Shown here piece by piece: positions 27,773 to 37,043 of a stretch of 64,000 bases of DNA. Each line of letters starts with the position of its first letter. Positions within the stretch are counted from its first letter, which is position 1. Position numbers and translations under genes: made by a program. Source of the DNA: Streptomyces sp. BHT-5-2 (GTDB taxonomy: Bacteria > Actinomycetota > Actinomycetes > Streptomycetales > Streptomycetaceae); contig NZ_CP081496.1 in NCBI RefSeq assembly GCF_019774615.1, forward strand, positions 1,736,001 to 1,800,000, read 5' to 3'. The notes beneath the pieces are model-generated. The model saw only the letters and a list, made by a program, of their open reading frames with translations. It was not told where the DNA came from and ran no database searches.

Positions 27773-28432
27773 GTGGCAGAGGTACTCGGATTCACCATCG
27801 CCCCGGCGGGAGCGGCAGGCGCAGCAGTGCGCCCGCGCCCACGGGGCTCCGGGGGCATGCCGGTGATCGCCCCCTGGTCCGCCGCGCGCCCCGCGCAGCT
27901 CTCGACGCAGCGTGGGGACACTGACGACGCGATGGCAGCCGGCACCACAGTCGACCACCTCACCGAGACCTACCGGGCGCACTACCGCTCGCTCCTCGGC
28001 CTGGCGGCACTGCTCCTCGACGACACGGCCTCCTGCGAGGACGTCGTACAGGAAGCCTTCATCCGCGTGCACTCCGCCCGCGGCCGGGTGCGCGACCCCG
28101 AGAAGACCCTGGCCTACCTGCGACAGACGGTCGTCAACCTCTCGCGCTCCGCGCTGCGTCGCCGCATCCTCGGGCTGAAGCTGCTCTCCAAGCCCATGCC
28201 CGACATGGCGAGCGCCGAGGAGGGCGCGTACGACCTGCTGGAGCGGGACCAGCTCATCAAGGCGATGCGCGGTCTGCAGCGGCGCCAGCGCGAGGTGCTG
28301 GTGCTCCGCTACTTCGCCGATATGACGGAGGCTCAGGTCGCCGAGACGCTGGGAATATCGCTCGGCTCGGTCAAGGCATACGGCTCGCGGGGGATCGCGG
28401 CGCTGCGCGTCGCCATGGAGGCTCCGGCGTGA
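27773..28432 (+). CDS. SigE-family (ECF-type) RNA polymerase sigma factor
   Basis: About 219 residues. Region 2 is LAALLLDDTASCEDVVQEAFIRVH and region 4 is LPRR-type (QRRQREVLVLRYFADMTEAQ, then AETLGISLGSVKAY). A non-conserved N-terminus of about 55 residues precedes region 2. The start is uncertain: GTG 27773 (MAEVLGFT) is preferred; ATG 27857 and ATG 27932 are possible. The next gene overlaps the stop (GTGA), as expected for a cognate regulator. Confidence 0.88.
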   Translation: MAEVLGFTIAPAGAAGAAVRPRPRGSGGMPVIAPWSAARPAQLSTQRGDTDDAMAAGTTVDHLTETYRAHYRSLLGLAALLLDDTASCEDVVQEAFIRVHSARGRVRDPEKTLAYLRQTVVNLSRSALRRRILGLKLLSKPMPDMASAEEGAYDLLERDQLIKAMRGLQRRQREVLVLRYFADMTEAQVAETLGISLGSVKAYGSRGIAALRVAMEAPA

Positions 28433-29577
28433 GTGCGGCAAGACCCGACCGGGGAAACACCGGGCACGACGGGGGCGACCGGGACGGCCGGGAGGCCGAC
28501 CTGGGGGCCGCCGGCTTCGGCGAGGGCGGCTCCGACGACGCCGGTTTCGGCGGTGAGGACGAGCTGCGGCGGCTGCTACAGACCAGCGTCGCCGACCTGG
28601 AGCCCGCGCCGGACGCGCTGGAGCAGCTGCGGCGGGCGGTCCCGGCGCGGCGCCAGCGGCGGCGCCATGCCCTGGTGGGCGCGGCCGCCGTGCTGCTGTT
28701 CGGCGGTACGGCGGTCCCGGCGATGGTGCATGTCGCGAGCTTCGGCGACGCCCCCGGCGACCGTCCGGCCAACGCCGCCAGCAGCCGGAGCGCCGACCAG
28801 CAGGACAGCAGCGGTGCGCACGGCGAGGGCACCGAACGGTCCGGCACCCGGCCCACCGGCGGGGACGGCCGGATGCCCGGCCCGGAACGGCCGCCGGGCA
28901 AGGAGGACAAGGGCGCCGCGACCCCCGGTGCGGATCCCGTCCCCGGCGTCGGTACGCCCGCTCCGGACACGACCATGGACGTCACCTCGCCGGTCTGCGG
29001 ACGCGACCAGCTCGGCAAGGGGACCTCGACGGTCGGCCCGGCCGACTCCGCGGGCCGGGTCTACGGCGCGTTCCGGGTGGTGAACACCTCCGACGCCGCG
29101 TGTTCCGTCCAGGGCGGCGGGACCGTGGACGTCACCGCGCAGGGCACCACCAAGGCCGACAAGATCCATGTCGTCGACCACACCTCCGGTGACGACGCCA
29201 CCGGGCTGCCGGACCCGGCGATCACCCCCGACCAGCTGGTGCTGAAGCCGGGGCAGGCGTACGAGGTCAAGTTCGCCTGGATCCCGGCGGCGGGCGGTGG
29301 CCCGTCCGGGTGCGTCAGCCCGAAGCCGTCGCCGACGCCCGACCCGTCCAAGGCGCCGGGGGAGTCGCCGGCCGCCGCGACGTCGGCGAGCGGCAGCGGC
29401 GGCGGCACCGGGGGCCAGGCCGGTGGCACCGAAGGCGCCAAGGACGGCGGCGCGGCGGCCGGCGGCGTGGTCCTGACCCACACGCCGGAGGCGGGCGAGC
29501 CGGTCGCGGCCGACGCCAAGCTCACGGACGCCTGCGCGGGCACGGTGTACCGCACGGACCCGCTCGCGGCTCCTTAA
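28429..29577 (+). CDS. Membrane-anchored protein partner of the sigma factor (possible anti-sigma)
   Basis: 382 residues: an acidic cytoplasmic N-terminus (DELRRLLQTSVADLEPAPDALEQLR, about 42-66), an Arg patch, one membrane helix (about 80-98), and a long Gly/Ser/Pro-rich outer part with a beta-rich domain having three Cys. It is coupled to the sigma gene by a GTGA overlap. The layout suggests an anti-sigma factor, but no zinc ZAS motif (HxxxCxxC) is seen, so this is inference. Confidence 0.75.
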   Translation: MSAARPDRGNTGHDGGDRDGREADLGAAGFGEGGSDDAGFGGEDELRRLLQTSVADLEPAPDALEQLRRAVPARRQRRRHALVGAAAVLLFGGTAVPAMVHVASFGDAPGDRPANAASSRSADQQDSSGAHGEGTERSGTRPTGGDGRMPGPERPPGKEDKGAATPGADPVPGVGTPAPDTTMDVTSPVCGRDQLGKGTSTVGPADSAGRVYGAFRVVNTSDAACSVQGGGTVDVTAQGTTKADKIHVVDHTSGDDATGLPDPAITPDQLVLKPGQAYEVKFAWIPAAGGGPSGCVSPKPSPTPDPSKAPGESPAAATSASGSGGGTGGQAGGTEGAKDGGAAAGGVVLTHTPEAGEPVAADAKLTDACAGTVYRTDPLAAP

Positions 29578-29702
29578 GGACCTGTCCGATGGGTCGGCCG
29601 GGTCGTTCCGTGGGTGGGACGACCGCCCGGGGGCCCGGGCCGGAGCGGCGGCGGGGAGGGGGCGGTGCGGCCGTGCGGGGCGGGCCCCGTACCGTTGGTG
29701 GG

Positions 29703-30614
29703 GTGTACCGGTTCCTGCTGACCCCGCGGTGGTGGGGAATCAACGTCTTCGCCGTGCTGGCGATCCCCTTCTGCATCTTCATGGGCAGCTGGCAGCTGAG
29801 CCGATTCGACGCCCGGGTCGCCTCGCACCAGCAGCAGGAGAACCGGTCCGCCGACGCCAGGACCGCCGCTCCGCGGCCTCTGGACAGCCTGTTGCCGGTC
29901 GACCAGGTCACCTCCGGTCACCAGGCCACCGCCCGCGGCCGTTACGACGCCGGGCACCAGCTTCTGGTCCCGGGCCGCACCCTCCGGGGCGACCACGGCG
30001 ACCAGCAGGGCTTCTACGTCCTGACCCTGCTGCGCACGGACGGTGGCAAGGCCCTCCCGGTCGTCCGCGGCTGGCTGCCCGGCGACGCGAGCGCCGAGGC
30101 CGACACGGCGAAGGTGCCCGCGCCGCCGGCGGGCGAGGTCACCGTGACCGGGGCGCTGCAGGCGTCGGAGAACGAGGGCACGGCCGGGGTCCGGGCGGGC
30201 GGCGGTCTGCCGGCCGGCCAACTCGGCATGATCAGCGCGGCATCGCTGGTGAACATGGTGCCGTACGGCGTCTATGACGCGTGGATCACGCTCAGCGACC
30301 CGCCCGCGCCGCTGCGGGCCGTTCCGCCGGCCGCCGCGGAGGGCAGCGGCCTGGACATGAAGGCGTTCCAGAACCTCGGTTACACGGGCGAGTGGTTCGT
30401 CTTCGCGGGCTTCGTGCTCTTCATGTGGTTCCGCCTGGTGCGCCGCGAGGCCGAGGCCGCCAAGGACGCCGCCCTGGGCATCCTCCCGGAGGAGACACCG
30501 GGCGCGGTGGCCGGCGGGAGCGCGGCCCCGAAGGATGTGGCTCCTGAGGGCGTGGCTCCTGAGGGTGTGGTTCCCGACGGTGTGGCCGGGGGCGAGGTCC
30601 CGGCGGGGAAGTAG
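29703..30614 (+). CDS. SURF1 family cytochrome c oxidase assembly protein
   Basis: 303 residues: an N-terminal helix (GINVFAVLAIPFCIFMGSWQL with the conserved W-Q), a SURF1 core with VVRGWLP, and a C-terminal helix (EWFVFAGFVLFMWFRLVRRE). It assists haem insertion into cytochrome oxidase. The tail has degenerate APEGV repeats. GTG 29703 is selected from the conserved start MYRFLLTPRWWG; no clear ribosome site precedes it. Confidence 0.92.
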   Translation: MYRFLLTPRWWGINVFAVLAIPFCIFMGSWQLSRFDARVASHQQQENRSADARTAAPRPLDSLLPVDQVTSGHQATARGRYDAGHQLLVPGRTLRGDHGDQQGFYVLTLLRTDGGKALPVVRGWLPGDASAEADTAKVPAPPAGEVTVTGALQASENEGTAGVRAGGGLPAGQLGMISAASLVNMVPYGVYDAWITLSDPPAPLRAVPPAAAEGSGLDMKAFQNLGYTGEWFVFAGFVLFMWFRLVRREAEAAKDAALGILPEETPGAVAGGSAAPKDVAPEGVAPEGVVPDGVAGGEVPAGK

Positions 30615-30627
30615 GCCCCCGCGCCCG

Positions 30628-30646
30628 GCCGCCGTCCGACGGCGGC
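30628..30646. terminator. Bidirectional terminator hairpin
   Basis: GCCGCCGTC / GACGGCGGC around a single C, between the convergent SURF1 and S9 peptidase genes. The loop is very tight, so the real fold may open inner pairs. Confidence 0.5.
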
Positions 30647-30693
30647 GACCGGACGTCGGGCGGCCGGGCGGCCCGGCTTCGGCCCGGGAGACG

Positions 30694-32595
30694 TCAGTTG
30701 GTCCGCTCGGCCTCCGTCTTAAGGAAGCGCTGGGCGAAGTCGAGTTCCAGACGGACCTGCTTGATGCGCTCCTCGACCACGAGGGAGCCGTGGCCGGCGT
30801 CGTAGCGGTAGACCTCGTGCGGGTGGGCGCGCTGTTCCAGGCGCTGGACGTAGTTCTCGATCTGCCGGATCGGGCAGCGGGGGTCGTTGACGCCGGCGGA
30901 GATGTAGACGGGGGCGCGCACCGCGTCGACGTACGTCAGCGGGGAGGACGCCTCGAAGCGCTCGGGGACCTCCTCCGGCGTGCCGCCCAGGAGGGTGCGG
31001 TCCATGGCCTTCAGCGCCTCCATCTCGTCGTGGTACGCCGTGACGTAGTCCGCCACCGGGACCGCGGCCAGCCCGAGCGCCCAGGCGTCCGGCTGGGCGC
31101 CCAGGCCCAGCAGCGTCAGATAGCCGCCCCAGGAGCCGCCGGCGAGCACCAGCCGCTCCGGGTCCGCGAGTCCGGAGGCGACGGCCCACTCCCGCACCGC
31201 GGCGATGTCCTCCAGCTCGATCAGCCCGACGCGGTGCTTGAGCGCGTCCGTCCAGGCGCGGCCGTAGCCCGTCGAACCGCGGTAGTTGACGCGGACGACC
31301 GCGAAGCCGTGGTCGACCCAGGCGGCCGGCGACGAGGCGAAGGAGTCGCTGTCGTGCCAGGTCGGGCCGCCGTGGATGTCGAAGACGGTGGGGAAGGGCC
31401 CCGCGCCGGGGGGCTGCTGGACCAGGGCGTGGATGCGGCCGCCGGGGCCGTCCACCCAGGCGTCCGTCACCGGGACCGAGCCGGGGGCCTTCATCCCGGG
31501 CGGGTCCAGGACGACGGTGCCGTCCGTCGACCGCACCTCCGGCGGCTGGGCGGCGGAGGACCAGAGGAACTCCACCGTCCCGTCGGGGCGGGCGGTGGCG
31601 CCCGAGACCGTGCCCACGGGGGTCGCGACCCGGCTCAGGGGGCCGGCCGGGGCGTCGGCCGCGGTGTCCGTGCCGGGCCGCGGGGTGCCGAGGTCGTACC
31701 GCCAGAGCTCGCTGCGGGCCTGGTAGGCGTGCTCCACCAGCAGCGCGGAGCCGTCCGGATACCAGTCGGCGCCGACGTCGCCGGGCAGGTCGATCTCCAG
31801 GGCCGTCTCGACGCCCGTCAGCGGGTCCCAGAGCATCGGCTCCCAGCGGCCCCGCCGCTGATGCCCCACCAGCAGCCGGCTGTCGCCGTCCACCGGCGCG
31901 AAGCCCATCACCGACAGACCCAGCTCCTTTGTGCCGCCGTTGGTGTCGTCCAGCTCGGCGACCGTCGTGCCGTCGGGGCGGACGACGCGGACGGCGGAGT
32001 GCATGGCGTCGCCGTGCTCGGTGTGCTCGATGGCGATCAGCGAGCCGTCGTGGGAGAGGTCGCCGACGCCCGCCGACTCGCGGTGGCGGTAGATCTCCAC
32101 CGGCTTCTCCCCGGGCCGTACGACGTGGACCGTCGAGCCGTCCTCGTCGGTGGAGCGGCCGATCACCGCCGTGCCGTCCCGGCTGATGGCCAGGCCGCCC
32201 GGATACGAGGCGTCGAGGCCCGGGGCGGCGGGCTCGTCCGGGCCGCCCGCGAACGGCTGGCGCATCCAGATGCCGAACTCGTCCCCGTCGGTGTCCGAGA
32301 ACCACCAGATCCACTCGCCGTCCGGCGTGAGCGTGCCGTCGGTGGTGCCGTGCGGGCGGTCGGTGGCCTGGCGCTGGGTGCCGGTCGCGCGGTCCCAGGC
32401 ATAGAGCTCGAAGGTGCCGGTGGCGTTCGAGACGAACAGGGAGCGGTCCGGGGCGTACTCGGCCCACTCCGGCAGGCCGATCCGCGGGGCGCGGAAGCGC
32501 TTCTCCCAGTCCGGCATGGCGGCGTCGGCGGAACGGGGGAGGGCGGGGGAGGGGTCGGCGGGGGTGCGGCCGGGGCCTGTGGTCTCGTCAGTCAT
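30694..32595 (-). CDS. S9 family peptidase (prolyl oligopeptidase/acylaminoacyl type)
   Basis: 633 residues: an N-terminal beta-propeller (about 30-370, repeats such as TLTPDGEWIWWFSDTDGDE) and a C-terminal alpha/beta hydrolase. The nucleophile Ser lies in GGSWGG near 487, the Asp in AGVNDPRCP, the His in DAGHGS. It cleaves short peptides in the cytoplasm, as no signal peptide is present. The start MTDETTGPG at 32595 is chosen; the frame stays open upstream into the divergent methyltransferase. Confidence 0.93.
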   Translation of the reverse strand: MTDETTGPGRTPADPSPALPRSADAAMPDWEKRFRAPRIGLPEWAEYAPDRSLFVSNATGTFELYAWDRATGTQRQATDRPHGTTDGTLTPDGEWIWWFSDTDGDEFGIWMRQPFAGGPDEPAAPGLDASYPGGLAISRDGTAVIGRSTDEDGSTVHVVRPGEKPVEIYRHRESAGVGDLSHDGSLIAIEHTEHGDAMHSAVRVVRPDGTTVAELDDTNGGTKELGLSVMGFAPVDGDSRLLVGHQRRGRWEPMLWDPLTGVETALEIDLPGDVGADWYPDGSALLVEHAYQARSELWRYDLGTPRPGTDTAADAPAGPLSRVATPVGTVSGATARPDGTVEFLWSSAAQPPEVRSTDGTVVLDPPGMKAPGSVPVTDAWVDGPGGRIHALVQQPPGAGPFPTVFDIHGGPTWHDSDSFASSPAAWVDHGFAVVRVNYRGSTGYGRAWTDALKHRVGLIELEDIAAVREWAVASGLADPERLVLAGGSWGGYLTLLGLGAQPDAWALGLAAVPVADYVTAYHDEMEALKAMDRTLLGGTPEEVPERFEASSPLTYVDAVRAPVYISAGVNDPRCPIRQIENYVQRLEQRAHPHEVYRYDAGHGSLVVEERIKQVRLELDFAQRFLKTEAERTN

Positions 32596-32664
32596 GGGGC
32601 CATTCTGCGCCCGGCGGGGAATTTTCCGTTGGCGTGGCCGACGGGCTGTGGATAACTTCGGCCC

Positions 32665-33498
32665 ATGCGAGAACGGACCGGCCCCGACGGCTGGCGCGAG
32701 GCGAATCGCGCGCGCTGGGACGAGCGCGTCGCCCTCCACACCGCCAGCGACTACTACGACCAGGACACCTTCCGCCGGACCCGGGACGTGATCCGCGACT
32801 TCGAGGCGGCGGAGGTCGGCGACGTCACCGGCCGGAGCCTGCTCCATCTCCAGTGCCACTTCGGCCAGGACACGCTGTCGTGGGCGCACCGCGGCGCCGC
32901 CCGGGTCGTCGGCCTCGACTTCTCCGAACCGGCCGTGGAGGCCGCCCGCGACCTGGCCGCCGCACTCGGCTACGGCCCGGACCGCGCGGCCTTCGTCACC
33001 GCCGACGTGTACGACGCCGCCGAGGCGGTGCCCGACCCCGCGTACGACATCGTCTACACCGGCATCGGGGCGGTGAACTGGCTCCCGGACCTGGTCGGTT
33101 GGGCCGAGACCGCCGCGTCGTTGATCGCGCCCGGCGGTTTCCTCTACCTCGCCGAATTCCACCCGCTGGGCGACGTGCTGGACGAGGAGACCGGTTCGCG
33201 CGTCGCCCACGACTATTTCCGCAGCGCCGCGTGGGACGAGGAAACCCCCGGCAGCTACACGAACTTCGAGGCGCCGACGGTCCACAACAGGAGCGTCGAG
33301 TGGCAGCACTCCCTCGGGGACGTGGTCAGCGCGGTGGCAGGGGCCGGGCTGCGCCTGGAGTTCCTGCACGAGCACGAGATGACGCTGTTCCAGCGCTTCG
33401 GCGTGCTGCGGCGGGGCACGGACGGCTACTACCGCTTCCCGGCCGACCGGCCGCGCATTCCGCTGATGTACTCCCTGAAGGCGACGAAGCCGGCCTGA
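32665..33498 (+). CDS. Class I SAM-dependent methyltransferase
   Basis: 277 residues. It has an N-terminal segment NRARWDERVALHTASDYYD, motif I as LLHLQCHFGQDTLSWA (a Cys/His-rich variant of the usual GxGxG loop) and the acidic VVGLDFSEPAV. This form is a common actinobacterial family with unknown substrate. It is divergent from the S9 peptidase with 69 bp between them. Confidence 0.88.
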   Translation: MRERTGPDGWREANRARWDERVALHTASDYYDQDTFRRTRDVIRDFEAAEVGDVTGRSLLHLQCHFGQDTLSWAHRGAARVVGLDFSEPAVEAARDLAAALGYGPDRAAFVTADVYDAAEAVPDPAYDIVYTGIGAVNWLPDLVGWAETAASLIAPGGFLYLAEFHPLGDVLDEETGSRVAHDYFRSAAWDEETPGSYTNFEAPTVHNRSVEWQHSLGDVVSAVAGAGLRLEFLHEHEMTLFQRFGVLRRGTDGYYRFPADRPRIPLMYSLKATKPA

Positions 33499-33605
33499 GG
33501 GAGCGCCGGCCCGCGCGGGCCCGCCGGAGGCGCGCCGCGCCCGGCCGGTTACTGTGGCGGACTGCCGGGCCGGAAACATCGGCCCTTTCGACGACGGGGG
33601 ATTCC

Positions 33606-34682
33606 GTGCGGGGACGCGGACGGATCGCCAGCGCCATGGGCGCGGGCGCGCTCATGCTGCTGGCCGTGGGATGCGGCGGGGCCTCCGGCGCCAAGGCGAA
33701 GCCGGGAGCGTCGCCCGCCGTGGTGCCCGCCAAGCCGCTGCCCATGGAGTCCGCGGCCCGCACCGGCACCTGGACCGGCTCCGACCACAAGGCGCACCCG
33801 CTGCGGCTCAAGCCCACCCGGCTGGCCGCCGGCCACCCCTCGGACCTCGCGCACATCCGGCTGGACGACAACCTCAAGGGGCTGGTCCCGTACTACCTCA
33901 CGGTCTCCTACACCAACACCGGGAAGGGGACGGTGAGCGAGCTGTACCCGGAGCGGAACTTCTCCGTCAACGGGGTGGACGGGCAGGCCGGTGAGCAGCT
34001 CTCGCTGTTCCGGACCAACCCGCTGGCCACCGGCAACGGCCTGCCGCCCGAGTGCCAGGAGTCCGGCAAGGCGACGCTGGCCGCCGGTGAGACCTCGGCG
34101 GTCTGCCAGATCTTCATGCTGCCCAAGGGGCTGAAGCCGGGCAACGTCTCCTACAAGGACGACGGCGGCGGCACCCTGCTGTGGCAGATCGGCGGCGCGC
34201 AGCAGGGGGCGGCCGGGGTGCTGCCCCCGCACCAGCCCGCCGACGTGGTCACCACCGACAGCGACCGCCGCACGGCGACCGCCCTGGCTACCCCGAAGAA
34301 CATCCGCACCGGCTCCCTGGACGACCTGAGCCGCTTCGACCTGCGCGCGGAGGAGAAGCAACTCGTCCCGTACTACGTGACGGTGGTGTACCGGAACACC
34401 GGCCGGTACGACCTCCTCCCGAGCCTCAACGACAGCCTGACGCTGACCGGTGTCAGCGGCCGGCAGGCGCAGAAGATGACCCTGCTGGACATCGGCGGCC
34501 CCGGCGTCCCGCAGTGCCCCGAGTCGGTCCCGCACAAGATGCTCAAGCCGGGCGCCACGGTGACCGAGTGCACCATCCACATGCTGCCCAAGGGCGATCC
34601 GCCGGCGTCGCTGACCTTCGAGGGCAGTGGTGACGGCGCGCGCCCGGTGAGCTGGCGGGCGACGGCGGACGACGGGAAGTAG
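33606..34682 (+). CDS. Secreted lipoprotein with two similar domains
   Basis: 358 residues. GTG 33606 gives a signal peptide with lipobox LLAVGCGG (about residues 18-25). Two homologous beta-rich domains follow, each with LVPYY-L/V-TV-x-Y-x-NTG near its start, two paired Cys and an IFMLPKG or IHMLPKG motif near its end, so it arose by internal duplication. Function unknown. Confidence 0.8.
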   Translation: MRGRGRIASAMGAGALMLLAVGCGGASGAKAKPGASPAVVPAKPLPMESAARTGTWTGSDHKAHPLRLKPTRLAAGHPSDLAHIRLDDNLKGLVPYYLTVSYTNTGKGTVSELYPERNFSVNGVDGQAGEQLSLFRTNPLATGNGLPPECQESGKATLAAGETSAVCQIFMLPKGLKPGNVSYKDDGGGTLLWQIGGAQQGAAGVLPPHQPADVVTTDSDRRTATALATPKNIRTGSLDDLSRFDLRAEEKQLVPYYVTVVYRNTGRYDLLPSLNDSLTLTGVSGRQAQKMTLLDIGGPGVPQCPESVPHKMLKPGATVTECTIHMLPKGDPPASLTFEGSGDGARPVSWRATADDGK

Positions 34683-34688
34683 GAGCGG

Positions 34689-34735
34689 CGGCGGGGCGCC
34701 GGCCGTCCGGGACGAGGGCCGCCGGCGCCCCGCCG
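34689..34735. terminator. Strong bidirectional terminator hairpin
   Basis: Perfect 15-bp stem CGGCGGGGCGCCGGC / GCCGGCGCCCCGCCG with a 17-base loop, between the convergent lipoprotein and M3 peptidase genes. Confidence 0.8.
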
Positions 34736-34736
34736 G

Positions 34737-36815
34737 CTACTCCGCGGCCACCGCCCCGCGCCGCTCCAGCAGCGGCCCGAAGTCCGGGTCGCGCCCCAGC
34801 ACCGCGCGGAACGCCGCCATCGGGTCGACGCTGTTGCCCCGGCTGAGGAGTTCCCGCCGGAAGATCTCGCCGCTCTCGCGGACCGTCCGGCCGTTCTCGT
34901 GGAACCAGCGCACGGTGTCCGCGTCCAGTACTTCCGCCCAGCGGTACCCGTAGTAGCCGGCCGCGTAGCCGCCGCCGAAGACATGGGCGAAGTAGCCCGT
35001 CCGGTAGCGGGGCGGGATCGCCGGGTGGGCCAGACCGTGGCGCCCCAGGGCGGCCGCCTCGAACGCCGCCACGCCGTCCGCCGTGGGGAGTTCGTCCGCG
35101 GACAGGGTGTGCCAGGACCAGTCCAGCACGGCAGCGGCGAGATGCTCGACGCTGCCGAAGCCCTCGCCGAATCGTTCCGCCTCCCGCAGTCTGGCCGGGA
35201 GTTCGGGCGGCATCGGCTCCCCGGTGCGGTGGTGCCGGGCATAACGGGCCAGTACCTCCGGCCACTCCGCCCACATCTCGTTCACCTGCGAGGGGAACTC
35301 CACGAAGTCGCGCGGCACTTCGGTGCCGGCCAGCATGGGGTAGCGGACGTCGGAGAACAGTCCGTGCAGCGCGTGCCCGAACTCGTGGAAGAGCGTGGTG
35401 ACCTCGCTCCAGCTCAGGAGCACCGGTTCGCCCGCCGCCGGTTTGGCGATGTTGAGGTTGTTGACCACCACGGGCCGCTCCCCCAACAGGTGCGACTGGG
35501 TGACCAGTTCGTTCATCCAGGCGCCGCCGCGCTTGGACTCCCGGGCGTGGAAGTCGCCGACGTACAGGCCGAGCGGGCCGCCGTCGGCGTCGTGCACCTC
35601 GAAGACCCGGGCGTCCGGGTGGTACGCGACCAGGTCGGGGCGCTCGGTGAAGGTGATCCCGTACACCAGGGTCGCGGCGTGGAAGACACCGTCCCGCAGG
35701 ACCGCCTCCAGCTCCAGATAAGGGCGGAGAGCAGCCGCGTCCAGGTCGTACCGCTGCCGCCGCACCCGCTCGGCGTGGAACTGCCAGTCGGCCGCGCCGA
35801 CCTCCGGGACGCCGGCGGCCGCCGCCAGCGCCGCGCCCTCCCGCTCCGCGTTCGCCAGCGCCGGCCCGATCAGCTTCCCGAACATCTCCTCCACGGCGCC
35901 GGTCGTCTTCGCGGTCTGGTCGGCGACCTGCCAGGACGCGTGGCTGGGGTGGCCGAGGAGGGCGGCGCGCTCGGCCCGCAGCCGGGCCACCGAGACGGCG
36001 ACGGCCCCGTTGGCGGCCGAGCCCCGCGCCATGGACGCGGCCAGCAGCCGCTCACGCAGTGCCGGGTCCTCCAGGGCGGCGAGCTGCGGCTGGTTGGTGA
36101 AGTTCAGCAGGCTCAGCGCGAACGCGCCGTGGTGCCCCAGGGACCGGGCGTTCTCGGCGGCGGTGGCGATCTCGTCGTCGGGCAGCCCGGCCAGCTCCTC
36201 GGCGCGCTCCACGACCAGTGCGGCCGCCGCCGTGTCGGCCCGCAGGTTGCGCCGGAAGTCGGTGCACAGGACGGCGATCTCGGCGTTCAGCTCGCGCAGC
36301 CGCCGCTGCTGCTCCGGGCCCAGTCGCGCCCCGGCCCGCACCCGTTCGGCGTGCCGGCGCTCCAGCAGCCGCTGCTGCTCCCCGTCCAGCCCGAGCCCCG
36401 CACGCCCCTCGTGGAGCGCCTCCAGGCGGGCGAACAGGGCCGGGTCCAGCAGCAGGGCGTCCTCGTGGGCCGCCAGCCGCGGCACGATCTCGGCCTCCAG
36501 TTCCTGCGTGGCCTCGTCGGTGTCCGCGTTCGTCTTGTTGAAGAACACCGCGGAGACCCGCCGCAGCACCGCGCCGCTGCGCTCCAGCGCCACCACGGTG
36601 TTCTCGAAGGTGGGCGGCTCGGGGCGGTCGCCGATGGCGGCCACCTCGGCCAGCTGCTCGGCGATGCCCCGCTCGAAGGCGGGCAGGAAGTGCTCGTGCC
36701 GGATACGGGCGAACGGCGGGAGCCCGTAGGGCAGTTCACTCGCCGAGAAGAAGGGGTTCGACCCAGCGGCCGTCGCCTCGCTCGGACTCGTCTCGGAACT
36801 CTTCGCAGAAGTCAC
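34737..36815 (-). CDS. M3 family zinc metallopeptidase (Dcp/oligopeptidase A type)
   Basis: 692 residues. The zinc motif HEFGHALHG is near 474, with the third ligand Glu in the following EFPSQVNEMWAEW region. The N-terminus NPFFSASELPYGLPPFARIR and the aromatic GYFAHVFGGGYAAGYYGYRW are typical of peptidyl-dipeptidase Dcp. It degrades short peptides in the cytoplasm. GTG 36815 (VTSAKSSE) is the likely start; the GTG two codons earlier is possible. Confidence 0.93.
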   Translation of the reverse strand: MTSAKSSETSPSEATAAGSNPFFSASELPYGLPPFARIRHEHFLPAFERGIAEQLAEVAAIGDRPEPPTFENTVVALERSGAVLRRVSAVFFNKTNADTDEATQELEAEIVPRLAAHEDALLLDPALFARLEALHEGRAGLGLDGEQQRLLERRHAERVRAGARLGPEQQRRLRELNAEIAVLCTDFRRNLRADTAAAALVVERAEELAGLPDDEIATAAENARSLGHHGAFALSLLNFTNQPQLAALEDPALRERLLAASMARGSAANGAVAVSVARLRAERAALLGHPSHASWQVADQTAKTTGAVEEMFGKLIGPALANAEREGAALAAAAGVPEVGAADWQFHAERVRRQRYDLDAAALRPYLELEAVLRDGVFHAATLVYGITFTERPDLVAYHPDARVFEVHDADGGPLGLYVGDFHARESKRGGAWMNELVTQSHLLGERPVVVNNLNIAKPAAGEPVLLSWSEVTTLFHEFGHALHGLFSDVRYPMLAGTEVPRDFVEFPSQVNEMWAEWPEVLARYARHHRTGEPMPPELPARLREAERFGEGFGSVEHLAAAVLDWSWHTLSADELPTADGVAAFEAAALGRHGLAHPAIPPRYRTGYFAHVFGGGYAAGYYGYRWAEVLDADTVRWFHENGRTVRESGEIFRRELLSRGNSVDPMAAFRAVLGRDPDFGPLLERRGAVAAE

Positions 36816-36890
36816 ATGGACCGACCCTACGCGCGTCGCCCGTCCGCGGCCCGTCCCCGGGACGAGCCGGGCGCCCGTGGGCACGAAAAC

Positions 36891-36930
36891 GCCCGATCGC
36901 TGGCGACGGGGGATGCACCAGCGATCGGGC
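36891..36930 (-). terminator. Terminator hairpin downstream of the WD40 gene
   Basis: Perfect 13-bp stem GCCCGATCGCTGG / CCAGCGATCGGGC with a 14-base loop, about 115 bp after the WD40 gene stop and before the M3 peptidase start. Confidence 0.6.
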
Positions 36931-37043
36931 TGTGACCCAGCCTAGCAAGACTGCCCCCGCGGCGGGAGTCAACTGCCGAATCCGAGGGCGGAGTTGTGAC
37001 CGGTTTCACCCGGCGTCATGACATCAGGGGTCCCACGGTGCTG

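Noticed and set aside
28429..29577. Idea that the sigma partner is a standard ZAS zinc anti-sigma factor
   Set aside because: The N-terminal region has no HxxxCxxC motif, so only a general partner role is proposed.
30535..32655. 706-codon plus-strand open frame opposite the S9 peptidase
   Set aside because: Antisense shadow; the minus strand carries an intact catalytic Ser-Asp-His order.
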